A model generated the notes under the pieces. That model saw only the letters and a list, made by a program, of their open reading frames with translations, did no database searches and was not told the DNA's origin. The position numbers and the translations under genes were made by a program. Below are positions 45,151-52,691 of a stretch of 64,000 nucleotides of DNA, piece by piece. The stretch is from Nocardioides marmotae (GTDB taxonomy: Bacteria; Actinomycetota; Actinomycetes; Propionibacteriales; Nocardioidaceae), in assembly GCF_013177455.1 (NCBI RefSeq), contig NZ_CP053660.1, positions 1,798,001-1,862,000 on the forward strand, written 5' to 3'. Position 1 is the stretch's first letter. Each line of letters begins with the position of its first letter.

Positions 45151-45885
45151 CTGACCCTCCTGGGGCTCTCGCTCCCGGCGCTGCTCACGGTGGCCCTGGC
45201 CTTGTTGGCCGGGGCCACCGTGCAGTCGTTGGTGGGGCTGGGCCTCGGGCTGGTCGCGGCGCCCGTCGTCGCGCTCGTCGACCCCGGGCTGCTGCCCGAG
45301 GTCACCCTCTGGCTGGCCTGCACCTACCCCGTCGTCACCCTCGCCACCGAGCGCTCCGGGATCGACTGGGACGGGCTCGCCTGGTCCATGCCGACCCGCG
45401 TCGTCGGCACCGTTCTCGGCGTCGCGGCCGTCGCGTACCTCAGCTCACGTCTTCTCGCGGTCGTCGTCGCGGTCATGGTGCTGGTGGCCGTTGCACTCAC
45501 CTGGCGGGCCGTGCGCATCCCGCTGAACCGCGGCACCCTGATGACCGCCGGCCTGGTCTCCGGCCTCTCCGGCACCGCGACGTCGATCGGCGGGCCGCCG
45601 CTGGCGATCCTCTACCAGCACCGCCCGCCGCAGCAGATCCGCACCACGATGGCGGTGTACTTCGGGGTGGGCGCCGCGCTCTCGCTCGTCGGTCTCGGCA
45701 TCGCCGGCCAGCTCGAGATGGACCGGTTCCTCCTGGCCCTCGCCCTCTCGCCGGTCCTGCTCCTCGGGGCCTGGCTCGGCGTCGTCCTGCGCCCGCGGCT
45801 CCCCGAGGCGCGGGTGCGGCCCGCAGTGCTCCTCGTGTGCGCAACCTCCGCGGCCGTGCTGCTCGTCCGCACGCTGGTGGGCTAG
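45151..45885 (+). CDS. TauE/SafE family membrane permease
   Basis: A protein of about 244 residues with 7-8 TM helices and the family repeat motifs VGLGLGLVAAPVV in the first half and SGLSGTATSIGGPPLAI in the second. It is a putative exporter of sulfite, sulfoacetate or other organic anions. No ATG/GTG/TTG precedes the first TM in frame. A CTG at 45151 has GGAAGG 6 nt upstream and lies 1 nt after the acnA stop, so I use it. The next canonical start, GTG 45190, would trim the N-terminal part of TM1. Confidence 0.78.
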   Translation: MTLLGLSLPALLTVALALLAGATVQSLVGLGLGLVAAPVVALVDPGLLPEVTLWLACTYPVVTLATERSGIDWDGLAWSMPTRVVGTVLGVAAVAYLSSRLLAVVVAVMVLVAVALTWRAVRIPLNRGTLMTAGLVSGLSGTATSIGGPPLAILYQHRPPQQIRTTMAVYFGVGAALSLVGLGIAGQLEMDRFLLALALSPVLLLGAWLGVVLRPRLPEARVRPAVLLVCATSAAVLLVRTLVG

Positions 45886-45957
45886 ACAGCTCACGCGCCG
45901 ACCCCTCCTTCGCAGCCCCTGGGTGCGTGTGAGGGGATGACGAGGGAGGAAGACCCG

Positions 45958-47274
45958 ATGAGCACCTTGCACGACCGGCTGGCGGAGCTCGCCGACTCCG
46001 CGGAGCGGACGCCCGGCGCCCCCGCAGCGGCGCTGTGGGAGCGCGGCGTACGTCGCGCGCGGCTGCGTCGCGCGGCCTCGGTCGCCGCGGTGGCGGCCGT
46101 GGTCGCCGTCGTGGCCGGCGGCCTCACGGTCCGCACGGACCCGCCGGCGCCGCTCCCGGCCGACGTGCCGTTCGAGCAGCTGCACCTGCCCGAGCACGTC
46201 CGCCCGCCGGGGACCTGGTCCGATGCCGGGCGGCCCACCGGACCGCTCGCCGCGCTCGGCCTCGACCTCCGCACCAGGCCCGAGGGCCTGTTCGGGGAGC
46301 GCCAGGGCCTCGAGGCCTTCGGGGTCTCAGCGGTGGACGGCCGGGCCGGGTGGATCGACCTGCCGGGTGTCTCGGTCGACGCGCGGGCCCTCGTCGGCTG
46401 GTACGCGCTCTCCCCGGACGGTCGCTGGATCGGGTGGACCCGGCACGAGGGGCCGGAGCGCCCGGACGGGTCGGGCCCGCAGGTGGGTTGGTCGGTCCTC
46501 GACACGACCACCGGCGAGGTCCGCGACCTCGCCGACCCGGCGGCGCGTCGGGTCGCCGACGCGACCGACCTCGCCTTCTCCGGGGACTCCCGGTACCTGC
46601 TCACGAGCTACGAGAAGCGCGGCGGGGGCGGCGCTGGGGACCGGAGCCACCGGTTCGTGGCCGTGGACGTCCGCACCGGGGAGCGGACCACGGTCGAGGG
46701 ACCGGGGGAGAAGTGGGTCCCGTCGTTCGGGTCGGCGCCGACCGGGATCGCCTGGTCCCGGGGGCGGACGGTCCACCGGCTCGATCCCCGCACCGGCGAG
46801 CGCCGCGAGCTCGCCCTCCCGCAGTCGGTGGTCGTCGCCTCGTGGGGGCCTGATGACCGGGCGTTCGCCTACATCGGCCGTCCGCCCGGGGCCGAGGGCG
46901 GCTCCTGGAGGCTGTACGCCGGGCGCTCGGTCGCCGAGGCCCGCGACCGGCCGCTGCCCCTGGACATCGAGCCGGGGGAGATCCTCGGCTGGCGCGACGC
47001 CCGCCACGTCGTGGTCGGCCGGTTCCGGACGACGGCCACGATCGTCGACGTCGTGACCGGGGAGACCGAGACTCTTGACCTGGCCGGCGGGGCCGAGAAG
47101 TACGCCGCGCCCCTGCTCGCCGCCGACCTGTGGCGCAACCCGCTCGTCGCGCCGACCGACCAGCCCGGCGGGAGCGACCCGCGCCGGCCGTACCTGGTGG
47201 GCGCCGGGGTCGCGGGCCTCGGCGCGGTCATCGGGATCCTGTGGTCCCTGAGGCGGCGACGTGGCCGGGCCTGA
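45958..47274 (+). CDS. membrane-anchored beta-propeller-like protein of the SigE module
   Basis: A 438-residue protein. ATG 45958 has GAGGGAGGAAG upstream. It has a cytoplasmic N-terminus of about 40 residues (LHDRLAELADSAERTPGAP), then a TM helix (AASVAAVAAVVAVVAGGLTV). The long extracellular domain has WD40/TolB-like strands (YALSPDGRWIGW, LAFSGDSRYLLTSYE, HRLDPRTGERRELALP), and a second TM near the C-terminus precedes an Arg-rich end. It overlaps the SigE-type sigma gene by 14 nt. It may sense an external signal or regulate that sigma factor; no canonical anti-sigma motif is visible. Confidence 0.8.
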   Translation: MSTLHDRLAELADSAERTPGAPAAALWERGVRRARLRRAASVAAVAAVVAVVAGGLTVRTDPPAPLPADVPFEQLHLPEHVRPPGTWSDAGRPTGPLAALGLDLRTRPEGLFGERQGLEAFGVSAVDGRAGWIDLPGVSVDARALVGWYALSPDGRWIGWTRHEGPERPDGSGPQVGWSVLDTTTGEVRDLADPAARRVADATDLAFSGDSRYLLTSYEKRGGGGAGDRSHRFVAVDVRTGERTTVEGPGEKWVPSFGSAPTGIAWSRGRTVHRLDPRTGERRELALPQSVVVASWGPDDRAFAYIGRPPGAEGGSWRLYAGRSVAEARDRPLPLDIEPGEILGWRDARHVVVGRFRTTATIVDVVTGETETLDLAGGAEKYAAPLLAADLWRNPLVAPTDQPGGSDPRRPYLVGAGVAGLGAVIGILWSLRRRRGRA

Positions 47275-47782
47275 CACGAGCCGGGCGGGCTTCGAGGAGT
47301 TCGTGGTGGCGCGGCGCGGGGCGCTGCTGCGCACGGCGTACCTGCTCACCGGCAGCCACGAGGACGCCGAGGACCTCGTCCAGGTGGCGCTGGTGAAGGT
47401 GGTGCCGCACTGGGCGCGGATCGCGGACCGACCCGAGCCGTACGTCCGGCGCGTGCTGGCCCGGGAGAGCGTGTCGCGGTGGCGGCGGCGCCGCTGGCGG
47501 GAGGTCAGCACCGCCGAGCCGCCCGAGGTGCGGGCGCTCGGGGACGGCGCCGGGGAGGCGTCCGACCGCGACCTGCTCCGGTCGGCGCTGGCCGCGCTGC
47601 CGCCGCGGCAGCGGGCGGTGATCGTGCTGCGCTACTACGAGGATCTCACCGAGCAGCAGACCGCGGAGGCGCTCGGCGTCGCGGTCGGCACCGTGAAGTC
47701 GCAGGCCCGCGAGGGGCTGGCGCGGCTGCGGGCGCTGGTCCCGCAGGCGGTCGACGGCGCGCCGACTACGGTGGAGGCATGA
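47261..47782 (+). CDS. SigE-family ECF RNA polymerase sigma factor
   Basis: A 173-residue ECF sigma. Region 2 has GFEEFVVARRGALLRTAYLL and HEDAEDLVQVALVK. Region 4 has LPPRQRAVIVLRYYEDLTEQ and the HTH LGVAVGTVKSQAREGL. The GTG start at 47261 lies inside the end of the membrane protein gene, and its stop overlaps the following start by ATGA. It is a clear paralogue of the sigma at 20005, but with its membrane partner placed upstream rather than downstream. Confidence 0.92.
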   Translation: MAGPDTSRAGFEEFVVARRGALLRTAYLLTGSHEDAEDLVQVALVKVVPHWARIADRPEPYVRRVLARESVSRWRRRRWREVSTAEPPEVRALGDGAGEASDRDLLRSALAALPPRQRAVIVLRYYEDLTEQQTAEALGVAVGTVKSQAREGLARLRALVPQAVDGAPTTVEA

Positions 47783-48081
47783 TCGTGGCGTTCAGCATCA
47801 GCCCCACCACCGGCGACGAGACCGGGGGTGTCTCCGAGGCCGTCGCCGCCGCCGTCCGGGTGGTCCGCGAGTCCGGGCTGCCGAACGAGACGAACGCGAT
47901 GTTCACCAACATCGAGGGGGAGTGGGACGAGGTGATGGCCGTGGTCAAGAAGGCCGTCGACGTCGTCGCCGAGGTCTCCCCGCGGGTGGGTCTCGTGCTC
48001 AAGGCCGACATCCGGCCCGGGTTCACCGGCCAGCTCAGCGCCAAGGTCGAGCGGGTCGAGCGCGCGCTCGAGCAGGCGTGA
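47779..48081 (+). CDS. MTH1187-family thiamine-binding protein
   Basis: A 100-residue ferredoxin-fold protein of the MTH1187/YkoF-related family: MIVAFSISPTTGDETGGVSE, ETNAMFTNIEGEWDEVMAVV and GLVLKADIRPGFTG. Members bind thiamine or related compounds. The ATG overlaps the sigma factor stop (ATGA) and its own stop overlaps the DUF3105 start. Cotranscription with the sigma factor may be only positional. Confidence 0.9.
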   Translation: MIVAFSISPTTGDETGGVSEAVAAAVRVVRESGLPNETNAMFTNIEGEWDEVMAVVKKAVDVVAEVSPRVGLVLKADIRPGFTGQLSAKVERVERALEQA

Positions 48082-48800
48082 GCCAGCCGCCGTCCGGGCC
48101 GCCGGTGGGGCCGCCGGTGGGGCCGCCCGCCGGACCGCCGGTGGGGCCGCCTGTGGGCCCTCCGGTGGGGCCGCCGACCGATCCTCCCGCCGGGCCGCCG
48201 TCGCCGCAGCGGGACCGGTTCAGCGTCGTCGCGCTGGCCTCGATCGCGGTGGCGGCGCTGCTCCTCGTCGCGGTCGGGGTGCCGGTCGCGGTGGGGCAGA
48301 TGCGCTCCGAGGAGGCCGCGGACGTCGAGCGCGACCTCAGCGAGGTCGTGGCCGTCGAGGACCTCAGCACCGAGCACACCACCGGTGACGTGACGTACCC
48401 CCACACCCCGCCGATCGGCGGACCGCATCACCCGCGGTGGCTGGACTGCGGCGTGTACGACGAGCCGGTGCGCGAGGAGAACGTCGTGCACGACCTCGAG
48501 CACGGCACCGTCTGGATCACCTACGACCCCGACCTCTCTGCGGACGACGTCGCGGCGCTGGCCGAGCAGCTGCCCGCCAACGGCATCCTCTCGCCCTACC
48601 CGGACCTGCCCGCTCCCGTCGTCGTCACGGTCTGGGGCCGCCAGCTGCGCCTGGTCGGCGCGGATGACCCGCGGCTGGGGCTCTTCGTGGAGACCTTCGG
48701 CGGCGGCGAGACCGCCCCCGAGCCGTTCGCGTCCTGCGCCGGCGGCGTCCCCGACCCGCAGGGCGGCGAGGGCACCGGCACTGAGGGCGCCACGGTCTGA
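48078..48800 (+). CDS. DUF3105 membrane-anchored protein with a GPPVGPP repeat
   Basis: A 240-residue protein. Residues 7-40 are a cytoplasmic Pro/Gly array built from GPPVGPP-type units (about eight copies). A TM helix (VVALASIAVAALLLVAVGVPVAV) follows, then the DUF3105 extracellular domain with YPHTPPIGGPHHPRWLDCGV, ENVVHDLEHGTVWITYDP and a second Cys in FASCAGG that could pair with the first. The His/Asp-rich centre could bind metal. The function is unknown. GTG 48078 overlaps the preceding gene (GTGA). Confidence 0.87.
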   Translation: MSQPPSGPPVGPPVGPPAGPPVGPPVGPPVGPPTDPPAGPPSPQRDRFSVVALASIAVAALLLVAVGVPVAVGQMRSEEAADVERDLSEVVAVEDLSTEHTTGDVTYPHTPPIGGPHHPRWLDCGVYDEPVREENVVHDLEHGTVWITYDPDLSADDVAALAEQLPANGILSPYPDLPAPVVVTVWGRQLRLVGADDPRLGLFVETFGGGETAPEPFASCAGGVPDPQGGEGTGTEGATV

Positions 48801-48829
48801 GCGGCCCCCGGAGCGGGCACGGACCGGGC

Positions 48830-49234
48830 ATGGACTCCGAGACCAGGACCTACCGGACCGGCGCCGAGGACACCGTGCTCGACCTGACGCGGGACTGCGC
48901 GGACTTCGTGCGCGGCCGCGGGGACGGGCTGCTCCACCTGTTCGTGCCGCACGCGACGGCCGGGCTGGCGATCCTCGAGACCGGCTCCGGCAGCGACGAC
49001 GACCTGCTCGCCGCCCTCGGCGACCTGCTGCCGGCCGACGACCGCTGGCGCCACCGGCACGGCACCCCTGGCCATGGCCGCTCCCACGTGATGCCGGCGC
49101 TGGTCCCGCCGTACGCCTCGGTGCCGGTGCTCGGCGGGGAGCTCGCGCTCGGGACCTGGCAGAGCATCTGCCTGGTCGACCTCAACGTCGACAACCATCA
49201 GCGGCACGTCCGGTTCAGCTTCCTGGCCGGCTGA
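48830..49234 (+). CDS. YjbQ/UPF0047 family protein (secondary thiamine-phosphate synthase-like)
   Basis: A 134-residue protein of the YjbQ family: LLHLFVPHATAGLAILE, WRHRHGTPGHGRSHVMPALV, then a terminal LGTWQSICLVDLNVDN. The conserved His and Asp/Glu residues form a presumed metal site. Some members have weak thiamine-phosphate synthase activity; the main role is unresolved. It lies near the MTH1187-family gene, which also has a thiamine link. Confidence 0.9.
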   Translation: MDSETRTYRTGAEDTVLDLTRDCADFVRGRGDGLLHLFVPHATAGLAILETGSGSDDDLLAALGDLLPADDRWRHRHGTPGHGRSHVMPALVPPYASVPVLGGELALGTWQSICLVDLNVDNHQRHVRFSFLAG

Positions 49235-49296
49235 GGGCGGGCGGGCGTGCCTGTGCCCCGCCGGTCGGGTGGTCCGGCGGGGTCGGGGGCGTTGGG

Positions 49297-50589
49297 CTAT
49301 GTCGGGGGCGGTTCGGGGCCGAGGTCGTGGGTGCCGTGGTGGTCGACGCGGTAGGTGAGGCCGGTGGGGCTGCGCCACTGGAACGTTCCCGGCGAGGGTG
49401 ACTGCTGTGACCAGCCGGCGTGGGTCTTGGCGCGGTGGTGGCGTCTGCAGAGTGGGGCGATGTTCTCGGTCGCTGTCGGTCCGCCCCTGGCGTGGGGGAT
49501 GACGTGGTCGTCGTCGATCCGGCTGGTGGCGTGGGCGGGTCGGGTGCACCAGGGGAAGACGCAGTGCAGGTCGCGGAGCCGGGTCTGGGTCGAGAGGCGG
49601 TCGGGGACCTCGTAGGCCTCGACGTGGATCCGCTCGGCCAGGTCGATGACGGGCTTCACGGTGATCGTGGCCTGTCCTCGTGCAGCTCTTATGCACCAGT
49701 CGGCGAGCTGGGTGGTGAGCACGAACCCGCGGATGTTCTCCACGCGGGTGATGTCATCCAGGGTCCCGTCCGGGTGCTGGTGGACGTGGACCACGAGGGG
49801 CTTGGGGTCGGTGTCGAACTCGAGCTGCATCTGCCGCCTGGCCATGTCACCCAGGGCGACTGACCGGCGGGCATCCAGGGTGTCGGTGCACCCCAGCTGC
49901 TCCAGCCTCGCCGCGCCCTTCGCCAGCGCGTCGTCGAGGTCGAGCGCATCGGCCAGGTCGAGGGTCGCCCAGACGTCGACGTGCCCGTCGAAGGACACCT
50001 GCCGGGACTGGATCGTGACGTGCCGGGCCTCGGCCCGTTCGGTCGCCACCCGCTGCGCCTCGTCGGGATCGAACCGGACCAACGCCTCCTCCAGCAACCG
50101 CTCCAACGCCGCCGGCCCGATCGTCGAGGCGACCGGGGCGAGGTGGGTGTCGACGAACGCGGCGCCCTTCTTCGGCAGGTGCAGCGTCCGCCGCGCCAGC
50201 GACCGGGCCTTCCACGCGGGCAGATCGAGCGAGGTCACCTTCGCCCACAGCTTCGGCAGCCGGTACCGCAGCTCGAGCGCCTCGGCGAGGTAGGCGCGGC
50301 CGGCGTCCTCCGACTTCCCCAGCCCGGCCGCGAACTCGACCACCGCGAACTCGGTCACGAACGGAGCACCCTCACCCGCGAGGCAGACGGGCTTGTCACC
50401 GAACCCACGGAACACCGACCGCGTCGCTGCCTCGTCCAACGACTCCGCCGGGTGCAGCACGCACCACTGGACCGCTGCCTCCAGGAGACGGGCTTCTGCG
50501 GCGTCGGCCGCCTTCTGCTCGGCCCGGGCGGACGCGAGCACGTCGGCTGGGGTGTCCAGCGGGTGCTCGAGCGTCGCGATCAAGGCCAT
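49297..50589 (-). CDS. DUF222/HNH endonuclease (13E12-type), copy 1
   Basis: A 430-residue protein with an N-terminal DUF222 helical domain and a C-terminal HNH nuclease. The zinc/HNH part reads CVFPWCTRPAHATSRIDDDH, IPHARGGPTATENIAPLC and RRHHRAKTH. Such proteins are abundant, often multicopy and mobile-like in actinobacteria; related mycobacterial 13E12 proteins are reported as LexA targets. Here a LexA-like box (50602-50617) lies 13 nt upstream of the ATG. Upstream sequence is shared with the second copy at 56761. Confidence 0.92.
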   Translation of the reverse strand: MALIATLEHPLDTPADVLASARAEQKAADAAEARLLEAAVQWCVLHPAESLDEAATRSVFRGFGDKPVCLAGEGAPFVTEFAVVEFAAGLGKSEDAGRAYLAEALELRYRLPKLWAKVTSLDLPAWKARSLARRTLHLPKKGAAFVDTHLAPVASTIGPAALERLLEEALVRFDPDEAQRVATERAEARHVTIQSRQVSFDGHVDVWATLDLADALDLDDALAKGAARLEQLGCTDTLDARRSVALGDMARRQMQLEFDTDPKPLVVHVHQHPDGTLDDITRVENIRGFVLTTQLADWCIRAARGQATITVKPVIDLAERIHVEAYEVPDRLSTQTRLRDLHCVFPWCTRPAHATSRIDDDHVIPHARGGPTATENIAPLCRRHHRAKTHAGWSQQSPSPGTFQWRSPTGLTYRVDHHGTHDLGPEPPPT

Positions 50590-50601
50590 GCCTCATTCTA
50601 C

Positions 50602-50617
50602 TCGAACACGCGCTCGA
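50602..50617 (-). promoter_or_regulatory. LexA-like box upstream of DUF222/HNH copy 1
   Basis: TCGAACACGCGCTCGA has one perfect actinobacterial SOS half (TCGAACA) and one diverged half (CGCTCGA, two mismatches). It lies 13 nt before the gene start. A second, poorer TCGAACA half occurs at 50633. Confidence 0.45.
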
Positions 50618-50699
50618 ATGAAAGGGATCTACTCGAACATCTTTCGAGCTCGCCGCTGGCTGAACCCGCCGACCCGAAGCGGCGGCCAGGTGGCCGGCA

Positions 50700-50868
50700 A
50701 CGGCGCGCAACAAACGGCGTACCTCGCCCCATAGCTGCCAAGACCGCAACCACCGACGGCCTGCAGGCCGAAGTTCGGCTCACGGGGCCTCGACACGTCG
50801 GCGCTAGCGCGCCTCCTGCTCGACCAGCGGGTGGCGCTGGGGCGCCTCCTGCTCGACCAGCTGGACGG
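50700..50868. repeat. dispersed intergenic repeat upstream of DUF222/HNH copy 1
   Basis: 50713-50802 matches 58172-58256 in order and orientation (shared strings CGTACCTC, TAGCTGCC, TCACGGGG, GTCGGCGCT). The match sits at about the same distance upstream of each DUF222 gene. It is followed by two identical 19-nt copies of GCGCCTCCTGCTCGACCAG (50809, 50842), related by reverse complement to the tandem repeat at 56419. Confidence 0.7.
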
Positions 50869-50888
50869 GCCAAGCCGATCGGGATGCC

Positions 50889-50904
50889 TCGAACACATGT
50901 TCGA
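50889..50904 (+). promoter_or_regulatory. consensus SOS (LexA) box upstream of the 130-residue hypothetical gene
   Basis: TCGAACACATGTTCGA is a perfect inverted repeat (TCGAACA / TGTTCGA, 2-nt centre) matching the actinobacterial LexA consensus TCGAACRNNYGTTCGA. It ends 12 nt before the ATG at 50917, a position that would block transcription. Confidence 0.88.
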
Positions 50905-50916
50905 TAGCCTGGGGCC

Positions 50917-51309
50917 ATGAACCACGTCGCTCCACCCGGCTGGCCCGAGCAGGTGAGGCCGCCGGACGCCCCGGAGTGGGAGCGGACGGCGGTGGGATGG
51001 CTGCTCGACCAGTGCCCGCCGGAGTACCGCGGGCACACGGTCCTGCGCCGGCACCCGGTCGCGCTGGCGCGCCTGACCGCCTGGCACGTCGAGGCCTGCC
51101 AGGCGGGCGCCCGGCGCGGGCTGGCGGAGGCGCGGACCGCGCTGCGCGACGCGCTGCCGATGGACGCGGTGGAGGCGACGATCGCCGCGCTGTTGACCGA
51201 GCAGGCGCGGCTCGAGGGCGTCCGGCGCGCGGCCGGCCTGGTCGAGGTGGCGCTGCGCGGACGACGGTTCCCCGCGCGCCTGCCCGGGCTAGGTTCGCGG
51301 CATGAGTGA
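50917..51309 (+). CDS. hypothetical helical protein, predicted SOS-regulated
   Basis: A 130-residue, probably all-helical protein without a recognised domain. It starts with a Pro/Trp-rich segment (APPGWPEQVRPPDAPEWERT), then WLLDQCPPEYRGHTVLRRHP, then amphipathic helices rich in Ala/Arg/Glu (ARRGLAEARTALRDALP). A consensus LexA box lies just upstream of its ATG, so DNA damage should induce it. Its end overlaps the Nudix gene by 8 nt, so the Nudix and SMP-30-like genes may share this control. Confidence 0.8.
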   Translation: MNHVAPPGWPEQVRPPDAPEWERTAVGWLLDQCPPEYRGHTVLRRHPVALARLTAWHVEACQAGARRGLAEARTALRDALPMDAVEATIAALLTEQARLEGVRRAAGLVEVALRGRRFPARLPGLGSRHE

Positions 51310-51736
51310 GCCGACCCGCTTCGCCGCCGTCCTGCTCGTCGACCGCCGCGGCTGGGTGCTCCTCCAGGAGCGCGACGAGCACGCGGCCATCGACCCCGAG
51401 ACGTGGGGGATGCCCGGCGGCCACGTCGAGGACGGCGAGGGCTTCGAGGAGGCGGCCTACCGCGAGCTGGCCGAGGAGACCGGCGTACGGCTGGCGCCGG
51501 GGGAGCTGCAGTTCTGGCGGGAGTTCGCCACCGAGCACGCGTCGTACGGCGTGGGCTCGATGCAGGTCTACGTCGCCGAGGTCGACCTCACCGACGACGA
51601 CATCGTGTGCGGCGAGGGACGCCGCATCGTGTTCGTCGACCCGGCGGTGGTGCCGCGGCTGGAGCTGACCGGGGCGACGTACGACGCCCTCCCGGCGTTC
51701 CTCTCCAGCGAGCTCTACAGCACGATGGCCCCATGA
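51302..51736 (+). CDS. Nudix hydrolase
   Basis: A 144-residue Nudix enzyme. The Nudix box spans residues 39-62 (GGHVEDGEGFEEAAYRELAE, then ETGV) and matches GX5EX7REUXEEXGU, so metal-dependent pyrophosphohydrolase activity is expected. The substrate is unknown. The ATG lies inside the end of the SOS-box gene, and its stop overlaps the next start (ATGA). If cotranscribed from the SOS promoter it could sanitise damaged nucleotides (inference). Confidence 0.92.
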   Translation: MSEPTRFAAVLLVDRRGWVLLQERDEHAAIDPETWGMPGGHVEDGEGFEEAAYRELAEETGVRLAPGELQFWREFATEHASYGVGSMQVYVAEVDLTDDDIVCGEGRRIVFVDPAVVPRLELTGATYDALPAFLSSELYSTMAP

Positions 51737-52674
51737 CCACCGCGAGCAGCACGGGCCTGACCGTCCACCCCGTCCCCGGGCAGGGCGCCGAGGACGTCGT
51801 CGTCGCGACCTCCGGGCCCGACGAGGGGTGCGTCTTCACCGGCACCGAGGACGGCAGCATCTTCCGGGTCTCCCCGGACGGCGCGCGGATCGACCGCGTC
51901 GCGCACACCGGCGGGCGGCCGCTGGGCATCGAGCTCGACGGCGACGGCCGGCTGCTCGTGTGCGACGCCAAGCGCGGCGTGCTGCGCGTCGACCCCTCGA
52001 CCGGTGGCGTCGAGACGGTCACCGACCGGGTCGGCGGGCAGCCGATGGTCTTCTGCAACAACGCCGCGATCGCCGGCGACGGGACGGTGTGGTTCTCCGA
52101 CTCCTCCACCCGCTACGGCATCGAGCGGTGGAAGGACGACTTCATCCAGGTCACCCGCACCGGCCGGCTGATGCGGATGGCGACCGACGGCACCGTCGAG
52201 GTCGTGCTCGACGGGCTCGCCTTCGCCAACGGCGTCGCGCTGAGCAAGGACGAGGACTTCGTCTGCGTCGCCGAGACCGGCGCGCGTACCGTCGTACGAC
52301 GGTGGCTGACCGGCGACCGCGCCGGGATGCGCGACCTGCTGTGCCAGAACCTCCCCGGCTACCCCGACAACATCGCCCGCGGCAGCGACGGGCTGATCTG
52401 GGTGACGCTGGCCAGCCCGCGCGACACCGTCGTCGAGCGGCTCCAGACCGCGCCGCTGCGGGTGCGGAAGCTGGTCACGCGCATCCCCGCGAAGCTGCAG
52501 CCCCAGCCCGCGCGCACCGTCCGGGTGCAGGCCTACGACGACGCCGGCCGGCTCGTCCACGACCTCGACCTGCCCAGCGACGGCTTCCACATGGTGACCG
52601 GGGTGCGCGAGCACGACGGCCGGGTCTGGATGGGCAGCCTGCACGAGCCGGCGATCGCGGCGCACGACCTGTGA
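51733..52674 (+). CDS. SMP-30/strictosidine-synthase-like beta-propeller protein
   Basis: A 313-residue six-bladed propeller of the SMP-30/gluconolactonase and strictosidine-synthase superfamily. Blade motifs include GCVFTGTEDGSIFRVSPDG, GIELDGDGRLLVCDAKRGV, VWFSDSSTRYGIERWKDD, FANGVALSKDEDFVCVAETG and NLPGYPDNIARGSDGLIWV. The YPDN loop is typical of strictosidine-synthase-like hydrolases. No signal peptide is present. The reaction is unknown, possibly lactone or ester hydrolysis. It is coupled to the Nudix gene by ATGA. Confidence 0.88.
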   Translation: MTTASSTGLTVHPVPGQGAEDVVVATSGPDEGCVFTGTEDGSIFRVSPDGARIDRVAHTGGRPLGIELDGDGRLLVCDAKRGVLRVDPSTGGVETVTDRVGGQPMVFCNNAAIAGDGTVWFSDSSTRYGIERWKDDFIQVTRTGRLMRMATDGTVEVVLDGLAFANGVALSKDEDFVCVAETGARTVVRRWLTGDRAGMRDLLCQNLPGYPDNIARGSDGLIWVTLASPRDTVVERLQTAPLRVRKLVTRIPAKLQPQPARTVRVQAYDDAGRLVHDLDLPSDGFHMVTGVREHDGRVWMGSLHEPAIAAHDL

Positions 52675-52691
52675 CCTCCTAGACTCGCGGC

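Noticed and set aside
50633..50648. Second LexA-like site upstream of DUF222/HNH copy 1
   Set aside because: Only the first half (TCGAACA) matches; the second half is out of register with the normal spacing.
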